43,074 nucleotides of DNA. It comes from Candidatus Kuenenia stuttgartensis (GTDB lineage: Bacteria > Planctomycetota > Planctomycetia > Pirellulales > UBA1268). Numbering within the stretch: the stretch's first letter is position 1; each line of letters opens with the position of its first letter. Below the pieces are notes generated by a model. It saw only the letters and a list, made by a program, of their open reading frames with translations, made no database searches and had not been told where the DNA came from. Where the stretch lies: the NCBI GenBank assembly GCA_945877135.1, contig CAMCQY010000014.1, positions 1 to 43,074 on the forward strand. Direction: 5' to 3'. Shown here in pieces: positions 28,210 through 36,842 of this stretch. Both the position numbers and the translations under genes were made by a program.

Positions 28210-30794
28210 CACGCGCCGTGATCGTGATCGTCGCGAACCTTCTGGCCCTGACGGTCGTCGCCACGGACGTTCCTGCTGCGCCGGCCGTCGGAGCGGCCTT
28301 CCTCGAACGCCATTGCCACGCCTGCCATGCCGGCAAGGATGCGGAGTCAGGACTCGATCTCACGGCCCTTTCCCAGGATGTTTCCGAGCTGGAATCGCTC
28401 GACCGCTGGGTGAGGATTCACGATCGCATCGCCAGCGGAGAGATGCCGCCACCGGGCGAGGAGCGGCCCGGCAAGGCCGAGACGCGGGAGGTGCTCGCGG
28501 CACTCGACGGCTGGCTGTCCGCTGCCGACCTCGCCCTCGAAGATCGTGAAGGCCGGACGATCTTCCGCAGGCTGACGGCCGCGGAATACGAGAATTCACT
28601 CCGCGATCTGCTCGCGATCCCCCACCTGGAGGTCAGGGCGATGCTGCCGGCCGACGGCACTCGCCGGGGGTTCGACAAGGTCGGGGAGGGGCTCGACGTT
28701 TCGCACGTGCAGATCCAGCAGTATCTCGCCGCCGCCGATCGGGCCCTTGATCTTGCGATCGCGACGCGGCCCACGCCACCACCGGTCGTGAAGCAGCGGT
28801 TCGAAGTCGCGACGATGCTGAAGTTTCGGCAGGGCTTGCGGTCCGGCAGCGCGGTGCTGCTGAAGGGCCGCTCACCCGACACCGGCTGGTATGGCGATGG
28901 CCGCAAGGATCCCGACGAGCGCGAGGCGGAAAACGCTGCCGTGCTCTCGGCCGACCGCTCCGTCGGCTTCTTTGGCCCGAACGTTCCGGGGCAGGAGAAG
29001 TTCATCAGCTTCATACCGATTCATCCCGGGCTCTATCGGCTGCGGATGTCGATCTGGAGCTTCCTGTGGAACAAGGGAGCGGTGGAACCGTCGCCGCAGA
29101 CCGAAGTGGCGTTGCTGCAGTCGGGTAAGCATGTGCTGGGCTACTACGATGCCCCGTCCCTGGCCCCGCAGGTGCATGAGGTTACAGCCTGGTTGTCGGA
29201 TGCGTCGGCGCCGATGTTTGACGTGGCCTCGCTGACCGTCCAGAGCGGTGAGTCGCGGGATCGCCGCCCTGGGATCGCCGTTGACTGGGTGGAGGTGGAG
29301 GGGCCGATCCACGAGACATGGCCCCCGCAGAGCCACCGGCTGCTTTTTGGCGACCTGCCCATTCGGGCCCTGCCGGCGAGCGGTGGCGTGCGGCCGCCCG
29401 GACGGCAGCCGATTCGGGAAGCGAAGTGGGCCTGGCCGCACCTCAAGGATCTGCCTGCCGCCGAACGCCAGCCGCAGGTCGCGAGCGTGTCGAGTAACGC
29501 GCCGGCTGCGGATGCCAGACGGCTCCTGGCCGCATTTCTGCCGCGGGCGTTCCGGCGGCCAGTGACGGATCAAGAGGTGCAACGGTATGGAATGATGGTT
29601 GCCGAAAGGCTCGCCAAGCACGATTGCTTTGAGGACGCGATGCGGCAGGCCTACAGGGCGGCGCTGACATCGCCCTCGTTTCTCTTTCGCCGCGAAGCAC
29701 CGGGACCACTCGACGACGACGCACTGGCAACCCGACTGGCTCTGTGGCTTTGGAACGGCGCTCCCGACGCCGAGTTACTGCAGTTGGCGGCCGAAGGCAG
29801 ACTCCGCGATCCTGCGGTGATCCACGGCCAGATCGAACGACTGCTCGCCGATCCTCGCTCCGACCGCTTCATCGTCGATTTCCTCGATCAGTGGCTGAAC
29901 CTCAAGAGCATCGACGACACGGACCCCGATCGGAAGCTCTATCCGGAGTTCCAGTTCTTCTACTTGAAGGAGTCGATGCTCGCGGAGTCGCGCGCGTTTT
30001 TTCGCGAGGTTGTCAAGGAGGATCTGCCGGTCACAAGCCTGGTGACCACCGACTTCGCGATGCTCAACGAGCGGCTCGTCCAGCATTATCGCATCCCAGG
30101 ACTGCAGCCTGAGAGCGTCGTCGGCAGTCAGATCCGTCGAGTGTCGCTGCCACGCGGGAGCCATCGCGGCGGTTTCCTCACGCAGGGGGCCGTGTTGAAA
30201 GTAACGGCCAACGGAACGACGACGTCGCCGGTGATTCGGGGTGCCTTCCTGATGGAACGCTTCCTCGGCGATCCCATCCCACCGCCGCCGGCAAACGTCC
30301 CCGCCATCGAACCGGATACCCAAGGGGCGACGACGATCAGGGCACAACTCGAACGCCACCGCGCCGATGTCGCGTGTGCCGGCTGTCACAAGAAGATGGA
30401 TCCCGCGGGATTCGCGCTCGAAAGCTTCGATGTGATTGGCGGCTGGCGGGATCGCTATCGATCGCAGGGCAAGGGGAGTCCCGCGACGGAGCGGCTCTTC
30501 AACGGGCAAATGCCCGCCTTCCGGCTCGGACCGCCGGTGGATGCGTCCGGCACGATGGCCGACGGGAAGTCGTTCGCCGACTTCGAGGCATTTCGCGGGA
30601 TCCTCGTCGACAACCGCGAACAACTCGCCCGCGCATTCGTGGGGCAATTGGTGATGTATGCCACTGGCGGCGAACCCTCCTACGCCGACCGTCGCGAGAT
30701 CGACCAGATCGTCGCCGCAACGGCAACGGCCGGCCACGGCATTCGTTCGCTCATGCAGGCGCTGGCACAGAGCCCGCTGTTCTTGAACAAATAG
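28206..30794 (+). CDS. DUF1592/DUF1588/DUF1587-type planctomycete cytochrome c-like protein
   Basis: LERHCHACHAGKDAESGLDL (CxxCH), RRLTAAEYENSLRDLLAI, LPRAFRRPVTDQEVQRY, VACAGCHKKMDPAGFALESFD (second CxxCH). Overlaps the DUF1552 gene by 4 nt. Confidence 0.92.
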   Translation: MTRAVIVIVANLLALTVVATDVPAAPAVGAAFLERHCHACHAGKDAESGLDLTALSQDVSELESLDRWVRIHDRIASGEMPPPGEERPGKAETREVLAALDGWLSAADLALEDREGRTIFRRLTAAEYENSLRDLLAIPHLEVRAMLPADGTRRGFDKVGEGLDVSHVQIQQYLAAADRALDLAIATRPTPPPVVKQRFEVATMLKFRQGLRSGSAVLLKGRSPDTGWYGDGRKDPDEREAENAAVLSADRSVGFFGPNVPGQEKFISFIPIHPGLYRLRMSIWSFLWNKGAVEPSPQTEVALLQSGKHVLGYYDAPSLAPQVHEVTAWLSDASAPMFDVASLTVQSGESRDRRPGIAVDWVEVEGPIHETWPPQSHRLLFGDLPIRALPASGGVRPPGRQPIREAKWAWPHLKDLPAAERQPQVASVSSNAPAADARRLLAAFLPRAFRRPVTDQEVQRYGMMVAERLAKHDCFEDAMRQAYRAALTSPSFLFRREAPGPLDDDALATRLALWLWNGAPDAELLQLAAEGRLRDPAVIHGQIERLLADPRSDRFIVDFLDQWLNLKSIDDTDPDRKLYPEFQFFYLKESMLAESRAFFREVVKEDLPVTSLVTTDFAMLNERLVQHYRIPGLQPESVVGSQIRRVSLPRGSHRGGFLTQGAVLKVTANGTTTSPVIRGAFLMERFLGDPIPPPPANVPAIEPDTQGATTIRAQLERHRADVACAGCHKKMDPAGFALESFDVIGGWRDRYRSQGKGSPATERLFNGQMPAFRLGPPVDASGTMADGKSFADFEAFRGILVDNREQLARAFVGQLVMYATGGEPSYADRREIDQIVAATATAGHGIRSLMQALAQSPLFLNK

Positions 30795-30796
30795 GA

Positions 30797-31435
30797 ATGC
30801 TTCCGGTGAGAAAGAATTGTCACGCCGTGCAGTGGATGCGATGCCCATGGGCCGTGGTCCTGTTCGTCACCGGATGCGGCCAGAGCCGGCCGCCACGTGT
30901 GATCGCTCCGGCGATCGTCACCGAGGCAGTGACAACGGCAGTGTTTACAGCCGCCGATGCCGATGGAAATACCCGGCTGGAGGGCAGTGAACTCGTGTCG
31001 GTGCCGGGCATCGCCTCCGCAGCCGCAGCGCTCGACACCGATGGCGACAAGGCAGTGTCGCGGCAAGAGCTCTCGCAGTGGCTCGAGGAAGTGCGTCGCT
31101 CCAAGGTGGCGATCACGCCTTTCGAGGCGCGGGTGCGGCACCGGGGCAGACCGTTGGCGGGCGCGGCGGTGAAACTCGTGCCGGAGTCGTTCATGGGGGC
31201 TGGGATGAAAGTCGCCGAGGGGGCAACCGACGCTGATGGCATCGCGCAGGTAACGATCCCGGCCAGCCAGCACTCCGGCGTCAATTGCGGTATGTACCGG
31301 GTGGAGATCGTTGGAAAAGGGAACGATGGCCGCCCCCTGCCGGAGCGATACAACTCCGCGAGCACGCTCGGCGTGGCCGTTGGAGGTGCGCTGCCCGAGC
31401 AGGGCACGGCCGTCTTTGACCTCCAGGATGATTGA
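30797..31435 (+). CDS. Putative lipoprotein with two EF-hand motifs and a TTR/carboxypeptidase-regulatory-like domain
   Basis: Lipobox-like LFVTGCGQS; DADGNTRLEGSE and DTDGDKAVSRQE; PLAGAAVKLVPESFMGAGMKVAEGATDADGIAQVTIP. Confidence 0.72.
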   Translation: MLPVRKNCHAVQWMRCPWAVVLFVTGCGQSRPPRVIAPAIVTEAVTTAVFTAADADGNTRLEGSELVSVPGIASAAAALDTDGDKAVSRQELSQWLEEVRRSKVAITPFEARVRHRGRPLAGAAVKLVPESFMGAGMKVAEGATDADGIAQVTIPASQHSGVNCGMYRVEIVGKGNDGRPLPERYNSASTLGVAVGGALPEQGTAVFDLQDD

Positions 31436-31471
31436 GAAGCGTACGCTCTGCACCCGCCGTGACGGATCGTC

Positions 31472-32773
31472 TCACTCCGTCGCCAGCCGCAGCGCGGCGG
31501 TGCAGGCGGCCTCGAAGGCGTCGAGGTCGAGCTGTTCCTTGGTCGTGTGGATCTCCATCTGCCCGCAGCCAAGCGTCACCGTGGGGATGCCGTTGGCCGC
31601 CATCCAGTTGGCGTCGAGGCCGCCGTTGGAGATGTCGAGTCGGGGCGTGAGTCCGATGCCGCGGACGGCCTCCTGGGCCGCCACCACGCAGGGCTCATCG
31701 TCTGCCAGGCGAAACGCCTCGTAGTCGAGATGTCCGTCGAATGTCACGCCGCCCGTCTTGCCGTCGGCACTGCGCACCTTCTTGACCGCATCGGCGAAGG
31801 CTTTCTCGATCGCCTTGACGATCCTGCCGCGGAACGCCGGGTCGTGGCTCCGCGCCTCGGCCCGCAGCATGGCCGACTCGGCCACCACGTTGGTCGCACA
31901 GCCGGACTGGATCACGCCCACGTTGCTCGTGCCCCGCTTGCCGTCTTTCATCACGAGGCCGTGCCAGCCGTCCTCGACGAGCGACGCAATGGCCAGCGAC
32001 GCGATTGCGATCGCCGACACGCCCTTCTCCGGGGCCACGCCCGCGTGGCTGGGAATCCCTTCGATGGCGATGTCCATGCGGTAACCGCCCGTCGCGCCGA
32101 CCGTGATCTTCTCGACGGCACCGCCGTCGAAGTTGAAGGCCAGTTTCGGCTTGCCGAGGTCGGAGGCTTTGGCGAACCGCGCGCCATAGAGGCCGATCTC
32201 CTCCTGGATCGCGAAGAAGAAGGTCAGCGGCGGATGGGGCAGTTTGCGGCGGAGGATCTCCAGCGCCGTCGAGAGCACGACCGCGCAGCCGGCGCGGTCG
32301 TCGGCACCGAGCCCCGTCGCCGGATTGCCGCTCTTTACGAAGCGGCCGGCCACCACCGGTTTCGTGCCGATGCAGACCGGCACCGTGTCCATGTGAGCCA
32401 TGAACAGCCGTCGCGGGCCCGGCACAGTGCCCGGCAGTTTCACGATCAGATTGCCCACGTTGCCCCTGATCGGCGTCTTCGTGTGAGCCGAGTCAAAGGA
32501 GATGGCATCGGCGGGGCAGCCCGCCTCCCGCAGCCGCTTCACGATCTGGTCGGCCACCGCCTTCTCGTTACCCGATCCGCCTGGAATGGCGAGCAGATCG
32601 AGCACGGTGCGACGGGCAGCCGCGAGGTCGGGCTTCGTCGCAGCGGCCGCGGTTGATCCCGAGGCATTCGATCGCGCGTGCGATTTTGCGGCCGCAGGCC
32701 TTACACTGCCGGCGGCAGACCGAGACGACTTCGACGCCAGTTTCAGGGACGGTTTCAGGGAAGCTTTTTTCAT
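31472..32773 (-). CDS. M20/M42-family metallopeptidase (PepT-like)
   Basis: LFMAHMDTVPVC, GLGADDRAGCAVVLSTALEIL, FAIQEEIGLYGA, GIPSHAGVAPEKG, DISNGGLDANWMAANGIPTVTLGCGQMEIHTTKEQLDL. Start uncertain because the N-terminus is low complexity. Confidence 0.88.
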   Translation of the reverse strand: MKKASLKPSLKLASKSSRSAAGSVRPAAAKSHARSNASGSTAAAATKPDLAAARRTVLDLLAIPGGSGNEKAVADQIVKRLREAGCPADAISFDSAHTKTPIRGNVGNLIVKLPGTVPGPRRLFMAHMDTVPVCIGTKPVVAGRFVKSGNPATGLGADDRAGCAVVLSTALEILRRKLPHPPLTFFFAIQEEIGLYGARFAKASDLGKPKLAFNFDGGAVEKITVGATGGYRMDIAIEGIPSHAGVAPEKGVSAIAIASLAIASLVEDGWHGLVMKDGKRGTSNVGVIQSGCATNVVAESAMLRAEARSHDPAFRGRIVKAIEKAFADAVKKVRSADGKTGGVTFDGHLDYEAFRLADDEPCVVAAQEAVRGIGLTPRLDISNGGLDANWMAANGIPTVTLGCGQMEIHTTKEQLDLDAFEAACTAALRLATE

Positions 32774-33200
32774 GAGGATTTTTCTCGCGGGGATCATGCA
32801 GGGCTCGCACGTGGCGGCACTGGTGCACGATCAGGTGTATCGGGACACGCTTCGCGACCTCGTGCAGTCGCACTGGCCGGAGGCAGAAGTCTACGACCCC
32901 TTCGCCAATCATGGCAATTCGATCGCGTACGACCGCCGCCGGGCGGGTGAGGTGTTCATGGGGCACATCGAGATGTGCCGCGAATTCGAACTGCTGGTGG
33001 CGTATGTTCCCGAGGCGTCGATGGGGACGGCCATCGAGATGTGGGAGGCCCACCAGCAGGGCCGCACCGTGATCACGATCACGCCGCTGGTGCACAACTG
33101 GGTGGTGCAACTGACGAGCCGGGCGGTCTACCGCGATTTCGAGGACTTCGCCCACGCGGTCAACTCTGGCGAGATCGACCGGCTGCTCGCACAGGCCTAG
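32772..33200 (+). CDS. Nucleoside 2-deoxyribosyltransferase-like superfamily protein
   Basis: MRIFLAGIMQGSHVAALVHDQVYRDTLRDLVQ...VYDPFANH...FELLVAYVPEASMGTAIEMWEAHQQGRTVITITP, an NDT-like GTxxE layout. Confidence 0.6.
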   Translation: MRIFLAGIMQGSHVAALVHDQVYRDTLRDLVQSHWPEAEVYDPFANHGNSIAYDRRRAGEVFMGHIEMCREFELLVAYVPEASMGTAIEMWEAHQQGRTVITITPLVHNWVVQLTSRAVYRDFEDFAHAVNSGEIDRLLAQA

Positions 33201-33259
33201 CTGCCGACGGTTCGGGGATGCTTCCGAGATCGCTCCGAATATGACCGTTTGAAGTGCTC

Positions 33260-33285
33260 CATCCAAGCCCGCAGCGCGAGCAGGG
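33260..33285. repeat. Dispersed repeat, locus E: solo right arm
   Basis: catccaagcccgcagcgcgagcaggg. Confidence 0.8.
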
Positions 33286-33439
33286 CAAATGTGGGTTGTT
33301 GCCGGATAGCGACGCGCCGCCGGGACGGCAAAGCTTCCGTCGCTCGGAGCTTCCGACTTGTCACTGGGGACGGTGTGGCACGCACAACAAGTCGGACATC
33401 CTCCTCGTCTCCTCCAGCTTCGCCGATCCCGGCTCCCTT

Positions 33440-33597
33440 CATCCAAGCCCGCAGCGCAAGCGAGGGAAATCGCCATCCATCACCCAGAAATCAGCAGCGG
33501 ATTCCCTCGCTGGCGCGTCGGGATTGTATTTGCATAGAGAAGAGCGATTGCCGCGGTTGTTCCGAGCCGTACAGAAGCCCGGAGCGTGAGCGATAGG
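33440..33597. repeat. Dispersed repeat, locus E: right arm plus degenerate left and right arms
   Basis: catccaagcccgcagcgcaagcgaggg (33440-33466); ccctcgctggcgcgtcgggattg (from 33503); cagaagcccggagcgtgagcgatagg (ends ~33597). Confidence 0.7.
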
Positions 33598-33605
33598 ACG
33601 GGGAT

Positions 33606-34244
33606 TTACCCGCGGCGGCGGGTGAGGGCGGTGCGGCAGGCGGAGGCGATCTGTTCCTCGCATGTTGGCCCGAGCGGCCAGATATCGAGCCGCTCGTCGT
33701 CGGGCTCGATCCAGCCAGCCCGGAGCATGTCGGCCGCGGCGGTGTCGGCCGCGATCACCGTCTCGCAGGAGCCGAGCGCGCGGCCCACGAGCGTCCGCAT
33801 GAATGGTTTCGCTGCGGCGGCGGTGAGGTCGGCCTGGGCGACGTGCACCACCACCGGCGCGCCGGTCTCCGCTGCGAGATCGGCGAGGAGTCCGGCGTGC
33901 ATCACGAAGATCACGTCGGGATCCGTGGCGTCCACCGCCTCGGCGATCAGCTGCCGAGCGGTCTCGCGGACCAGCCCCAGCAGCCGCGGTGAAAGCGAGG
34001 GCACCACACTGAGCAGCGACTCCGCCGAGCCATCCCGCACCGCCGCGAGAAAACGGTGCGATGCTGCCGCGATCGCATGGAGGTGAATGCCATACATGCC
34101 GTCATTCGGCTGCTCCAGCTGCGGGATCGACGAGGGACCGCAGACGGCGGCGGCAATGCCCAGCCGGCCGAGGTTCGCGCGGCAGTGATGCACGCGGGTG
34201 TGGTCGTGGTCGCAACTCCCGTGGTCGATCAGCAGCAGTCGCAT
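33606..34244 (-). CDS. Glycosyltransferase GT-B N-terminal-domain-like protein
   Basis: MRLLLIDHGSCDHDHTRVHHCRANLGRLGIAAAVCG...DPDVIFVMHAGLLADLAAETGAPVVVHVAQADL...VGRALGSCETVIAADTAAADMLRAGW; only 212 aa. Confidence 0.45.
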   Translation of the reverse strand: MRLLLIDHGSCDHDHTRVHHCRANLGRLGIAAAVCGPSSIPQLEQPNDGMYGIHLHAIAAASHRFLAAVRDGSAESLLSVVPSLSPRLLGLVRETARQLIAEAVDATDPDVIFVMHAGLLADLAAETGAPVVVHVAQADLTAAAAKPFMRTLVGRALGSCETVIAADTAAADMLRAGWIEPDDERLDIWPLGPTCEEQIASACRTALTRRRG

Positions 34245-34284
34245 GGTGTCGGGCGGCGGGATTCGCGTGTGCGGTGAGGCCGCT

Positions 34285-34824
34285 CTAGAGCCAGCCCAGC
34301 CAGCGGCCGATGGTGAGGCAGACGGCCACGTAGGCCGCCGCTCCCCAGTCATCCGCCATGATACCGAGCCCGGCGGGCAGGTGTTCGAGTCGGCGACAGG
34401 GGAACGGTTTCGTGATGTCGAAGAGCCGGTGCAGCACGAAGAGGGCCACCAGCACCGTCGGCGATCGACTGGCGGCGGGCACGACCAAGGCCGCCAGCGG
34501 TACGCTCGCAGCCTCGTCGTAGATGATCGCCCCAGGATCCTTGCCCCGTCCGAGCGCTTGCGTTGCCCGTGTGCAGATTGGGATGCCGATCAGGTTGATG
34601 GCCGCGAGCAGGCCGGCCTCGATCAGGGGTGGCAGGGCCAGCCGCGCAAGGGACAGTGCGACAAGCGTGCCCAGCGCCGCGCCAAACGTGCCCGGGGCGA
34701 AGCCGATCCGGCCCAGTCCACCACAGGTGGCGAGCAGCGCTGCGGGATCGAACCACCGCGGGGCGGCAGGGGTGGACGTCGTCGGCGCTGGTGTGGCAGG
34801 GGGCATACCTGCGAAATGTAGCAC
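34285..34824 (-). CDS. pgpA: Phosphatidylglycerophosphatase A
   Basis: TCGGLGRIGFAPGTFGAALGTLVAL, GRGKDPGAIIYDEAASVPLA, FDITKPFPCRRLEHLPAGLGIMADDWGAA. Confidence 0.88.
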   Translation of the reverse strand: MLHFAGMPPATPAPTTSTPAAPRWFDPAALLATCGGLGRIGFAPGTFGAALGTLVALSLARLALPPLIEAGLLAAINLIGIPICTRATQALGRGKDPGAIIYDEAASVPLAALVVPAASRSPTVLVALFVLHRLFDITKPFPCRRLEHLPAGLGIMADDWGAAAYVAVCLTIGRWLGWL

Positions 34825-34940
34825 GGCGGCGTATGATGCTGGGGGCTGACCGTAGCAACGCAGCGATAGTACCCTTCCTGCCGCAGCAACGCAGCGACAT
34901 CAATCTTCCCGACCCGCTACCTTCTTCCCCGCACAGGCCC

Positions 34941-35567
34941 ATGGCAGACAGTTCCCAGGTTTCGGCAGGTACGATCGGCCCGCTCTCGCTCGTCGAATAC
35001 CCCCATCCGGCGCTCCTGCGGCCCGCGAAGCCGCTCGTGCGGATCGATGAAGCTGTCTGCGATGCCGTCGAGCAGATGTTCGACATCATGTATGAGGCCG
35101 AGGGGATCGGCCTCGCCGCCAACCAGGTCGCGCTGCCCTACCGTCTGTTCATCGTGAATACATCCGGTCGTCGGGGCCATGGCGAAGAACTCGTCTTCAT
35201 CAATCCGGCGCTCAGCCGTCCCCGCGGCACCGCGGTGCAGGAGGAGGGCTGCCTGAGCCTGCCCGGTCTGCGGATGGACGTGCGACGCCCGGAGAAAATC
35301 GTCGTCGAAGCCTGGTCGCTCGAAGGCGAGCCGATCCGTCTCGACCTCGAAGGACTGCTCTCCCGTGTGGTGCAGCACGAGTTCGACCATCTCGATGGCA
35401 AACTGTTCACCGACCGTCTCCCGGAGGCGGCGGCGATCGAGGCGAGGCGGACGCTGGAGACGTTCCGCGAGGTGTTTACAGGGCAGGTGTCGCGGGGTGA
35501 ATTGCCTGGACATGACGAGATCGTCTCCCGTCTCGACAGGCTCGAAGCAGATCGCTGCAAGGCATGA
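34941..35567 (+). CDS. def: Peptide deformylase
   Basis: GIGLAANQ, EEGCLSLPG, QHEFDHLDG motifs. Confidence 0.95.
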   Translation: MADSSQVSAGTIGPLSLVEYPHPALLRPAKPLVRIDEAVCDAVEQMFDIMYEAEGIGLAANQVALPYRLFIVNTSGRRGHGEELVFINPALSRPRGTAVQEEGCLSLPGLRMDVRRPEKIVVEAWSLEGEPIRLDLEGLLSRVVQHEFDHLDGKLFTDRLPEAAAIEARRTLETFREVFTGQVSRGELPGHDEIVSRLDRLEADRCKA

Positions 35568-36577
35568 GTCTGTCCACGTTGAGTTCCGCGAAGCGAGCCC
35601 TGAAGATCGTGGTGATGGGCACCGGCCCGTTCGCCGTGCCGACGTTTCAGTCGTTGCTGCGATCGCCGCACACGGTCACCGCCGTCGTCACGCGGCCCGC
35701 CCATGCACCGTCCGGACGGAGGCCGCCTCCCAATCCGATGCGTGACGCGGCGGATGCCGCCGGCGTGCCGATCCTCGCCCCGGAGCGAATCAACGATCCC
35801 GAGGCGATCGCGGCGGTCGCGGCCCTGAGCCCCGACCTGCTCGTGGTCTGCGACTACGGCCAGATCCTTTCGCCCGCGGCGTTGGGCGTCGCCCCCTATG
35901 GCGGCATCAATCTGCACGGCTCGCTCCTGCCGAGGCATCGGGGCGCGGCGCCGGTGCAGTGGGCGATTCTCGCAGGGGATGCCTCGACCGGCGCGAGCGT
36001 GATCCATATGACTCCGGCGCTCGACGCCGGCAACGTGATCGCGGCGCGGGAGACGCCGATCGGCGTCGCTGAAACCGCAGCCGAACTGGAACGCCGGCTC
36101 GCCGAGATGGGCATGGGCGCCGTGCTCGAAGCGATCGACCTGCTTGTCGCCGCCGGGCCCGGCAGCACGCCGGGCGTTCCACAGGATCCCGCCCGTGTCA
36201 CCCGCGCGCCGCGGCTCGCGAAGGCCGATGGGATCGTCGACTGGTCTCTGCCGGCAGCCCGCATCGAGCGGATGCGGCGGGCGCTCGAACCCTGGCCACG
36301 GACCACAACCTTTCTCCACGCCGGTGCCGACCGGCCGCCAGTGCGAGTGGTGTTGGAGGACGTGGCGGTTGTCGATGAGTCGTCGGCTGGTCACGCCGCG
36401 GAGCCGGCCGTTGTTCCCGGCTCGATCCTCACCGCGGACGACGCCGGACTCGTCGTGGCCTGCGGTGAGCACACGCGGCTCGTCGTCCGGCGGCTCGTGC
36501 CGGAAGGGAAGCGGAGCATGTCGGCCGCCGAGTTCCTGCGGGGCCACGTCCTCTTCAGCGGCGCGCGTTTTGGCTGA
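35564..36577 (+). CDS. fmt: Methionyl-tRNA formyltransferase
   Basis: KIVVMGTGPFAVPTFQSLL, DLLVVCDYGQIL, GGINLHGSLLPRHRGAAPVQWAILAGD. Overlaps def by 4 nt. Confidence 0.95.
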   Translation: MSLSTLSSAKRALKIVVMGTGPFAVPTFQSLLRSPHTVTAVVTRPAHAPSGRRPPPNPMRDAADAAGVPILAPERINDPEAIAAVAALSPDLLVVCDYGQILSPAALGVAPYGGINLHGSLLPRHRGAAPVQWAILAGDASTGASVIHMTPALDAGNVIAARETPIGVAETAAELERRLAEMGMGAVLEAIDLLVAAGPGSTPGVPQDPARVTRAPRLAKADGIVDWSLPAARIERMRRALEPWPRTTTFLHAGADRPPVRVVLEDVAVVDESSAGHAAEPAVVPGSILTADDAGLVVACGEHTRLVVRRLVPEGKRSMSAAEFLRGHVLFSGARFG

Positions 36578-36579
36578 CG

Positions 36580-36661
36580 AAAAAGGTGCCAGCCACCACA
36601 TGTGGGGGTTTTGGCAAGCACCTTCCCGATGTTTCCTAGATTTGGTGGCTGGCACCTTTTT
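36580..36661. terminator. Perfect 19-bp inverted repeat after fmt; candidate bidirectional terminator
   Basis: aaaaaggtgccagccacca (36580-36598) and tggtggctggcaccttttt (36643-36661), 44-nt spacer, T5 at the 3' end on each strand. Confidence 0.6.
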
Positions 36662-36842
36662 GGTTGAGGAACCGATCTGAAAAGAGGGCGACCACCGTGA
36701 AGCGAGACAGCGCCACGATCGACCACGCGCACCAGAACGTCAGCACCGCGAGGTAGGTTGGAGGGGCAACCTGGTAGTGGATTCCATAGGCAACCGCGGC
36801 CACGGAGGCAGCGATGATCGCCAGGTGAGGCCAGACGGCCAC
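36636..36842 (-). CDS. Small membrane protein whose C-terminus lies in the repeat
   Basis: MAVWPHLAIIAASVAAVAYGIHYQVAPPTYLAVLTFWCAWSIVALSRFTVVALFSDRFLNQKGASHQI, about two TM helices; GTG start, in-frame stop upstream. Confidence 0.5.
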   Translation of the reverse strand: MAVWPHLAIIAASVAAVAYGIHYQVAPPTYLAVLTFWCAWSIVALSRFTVVALFSDRFLNQKGASHQI

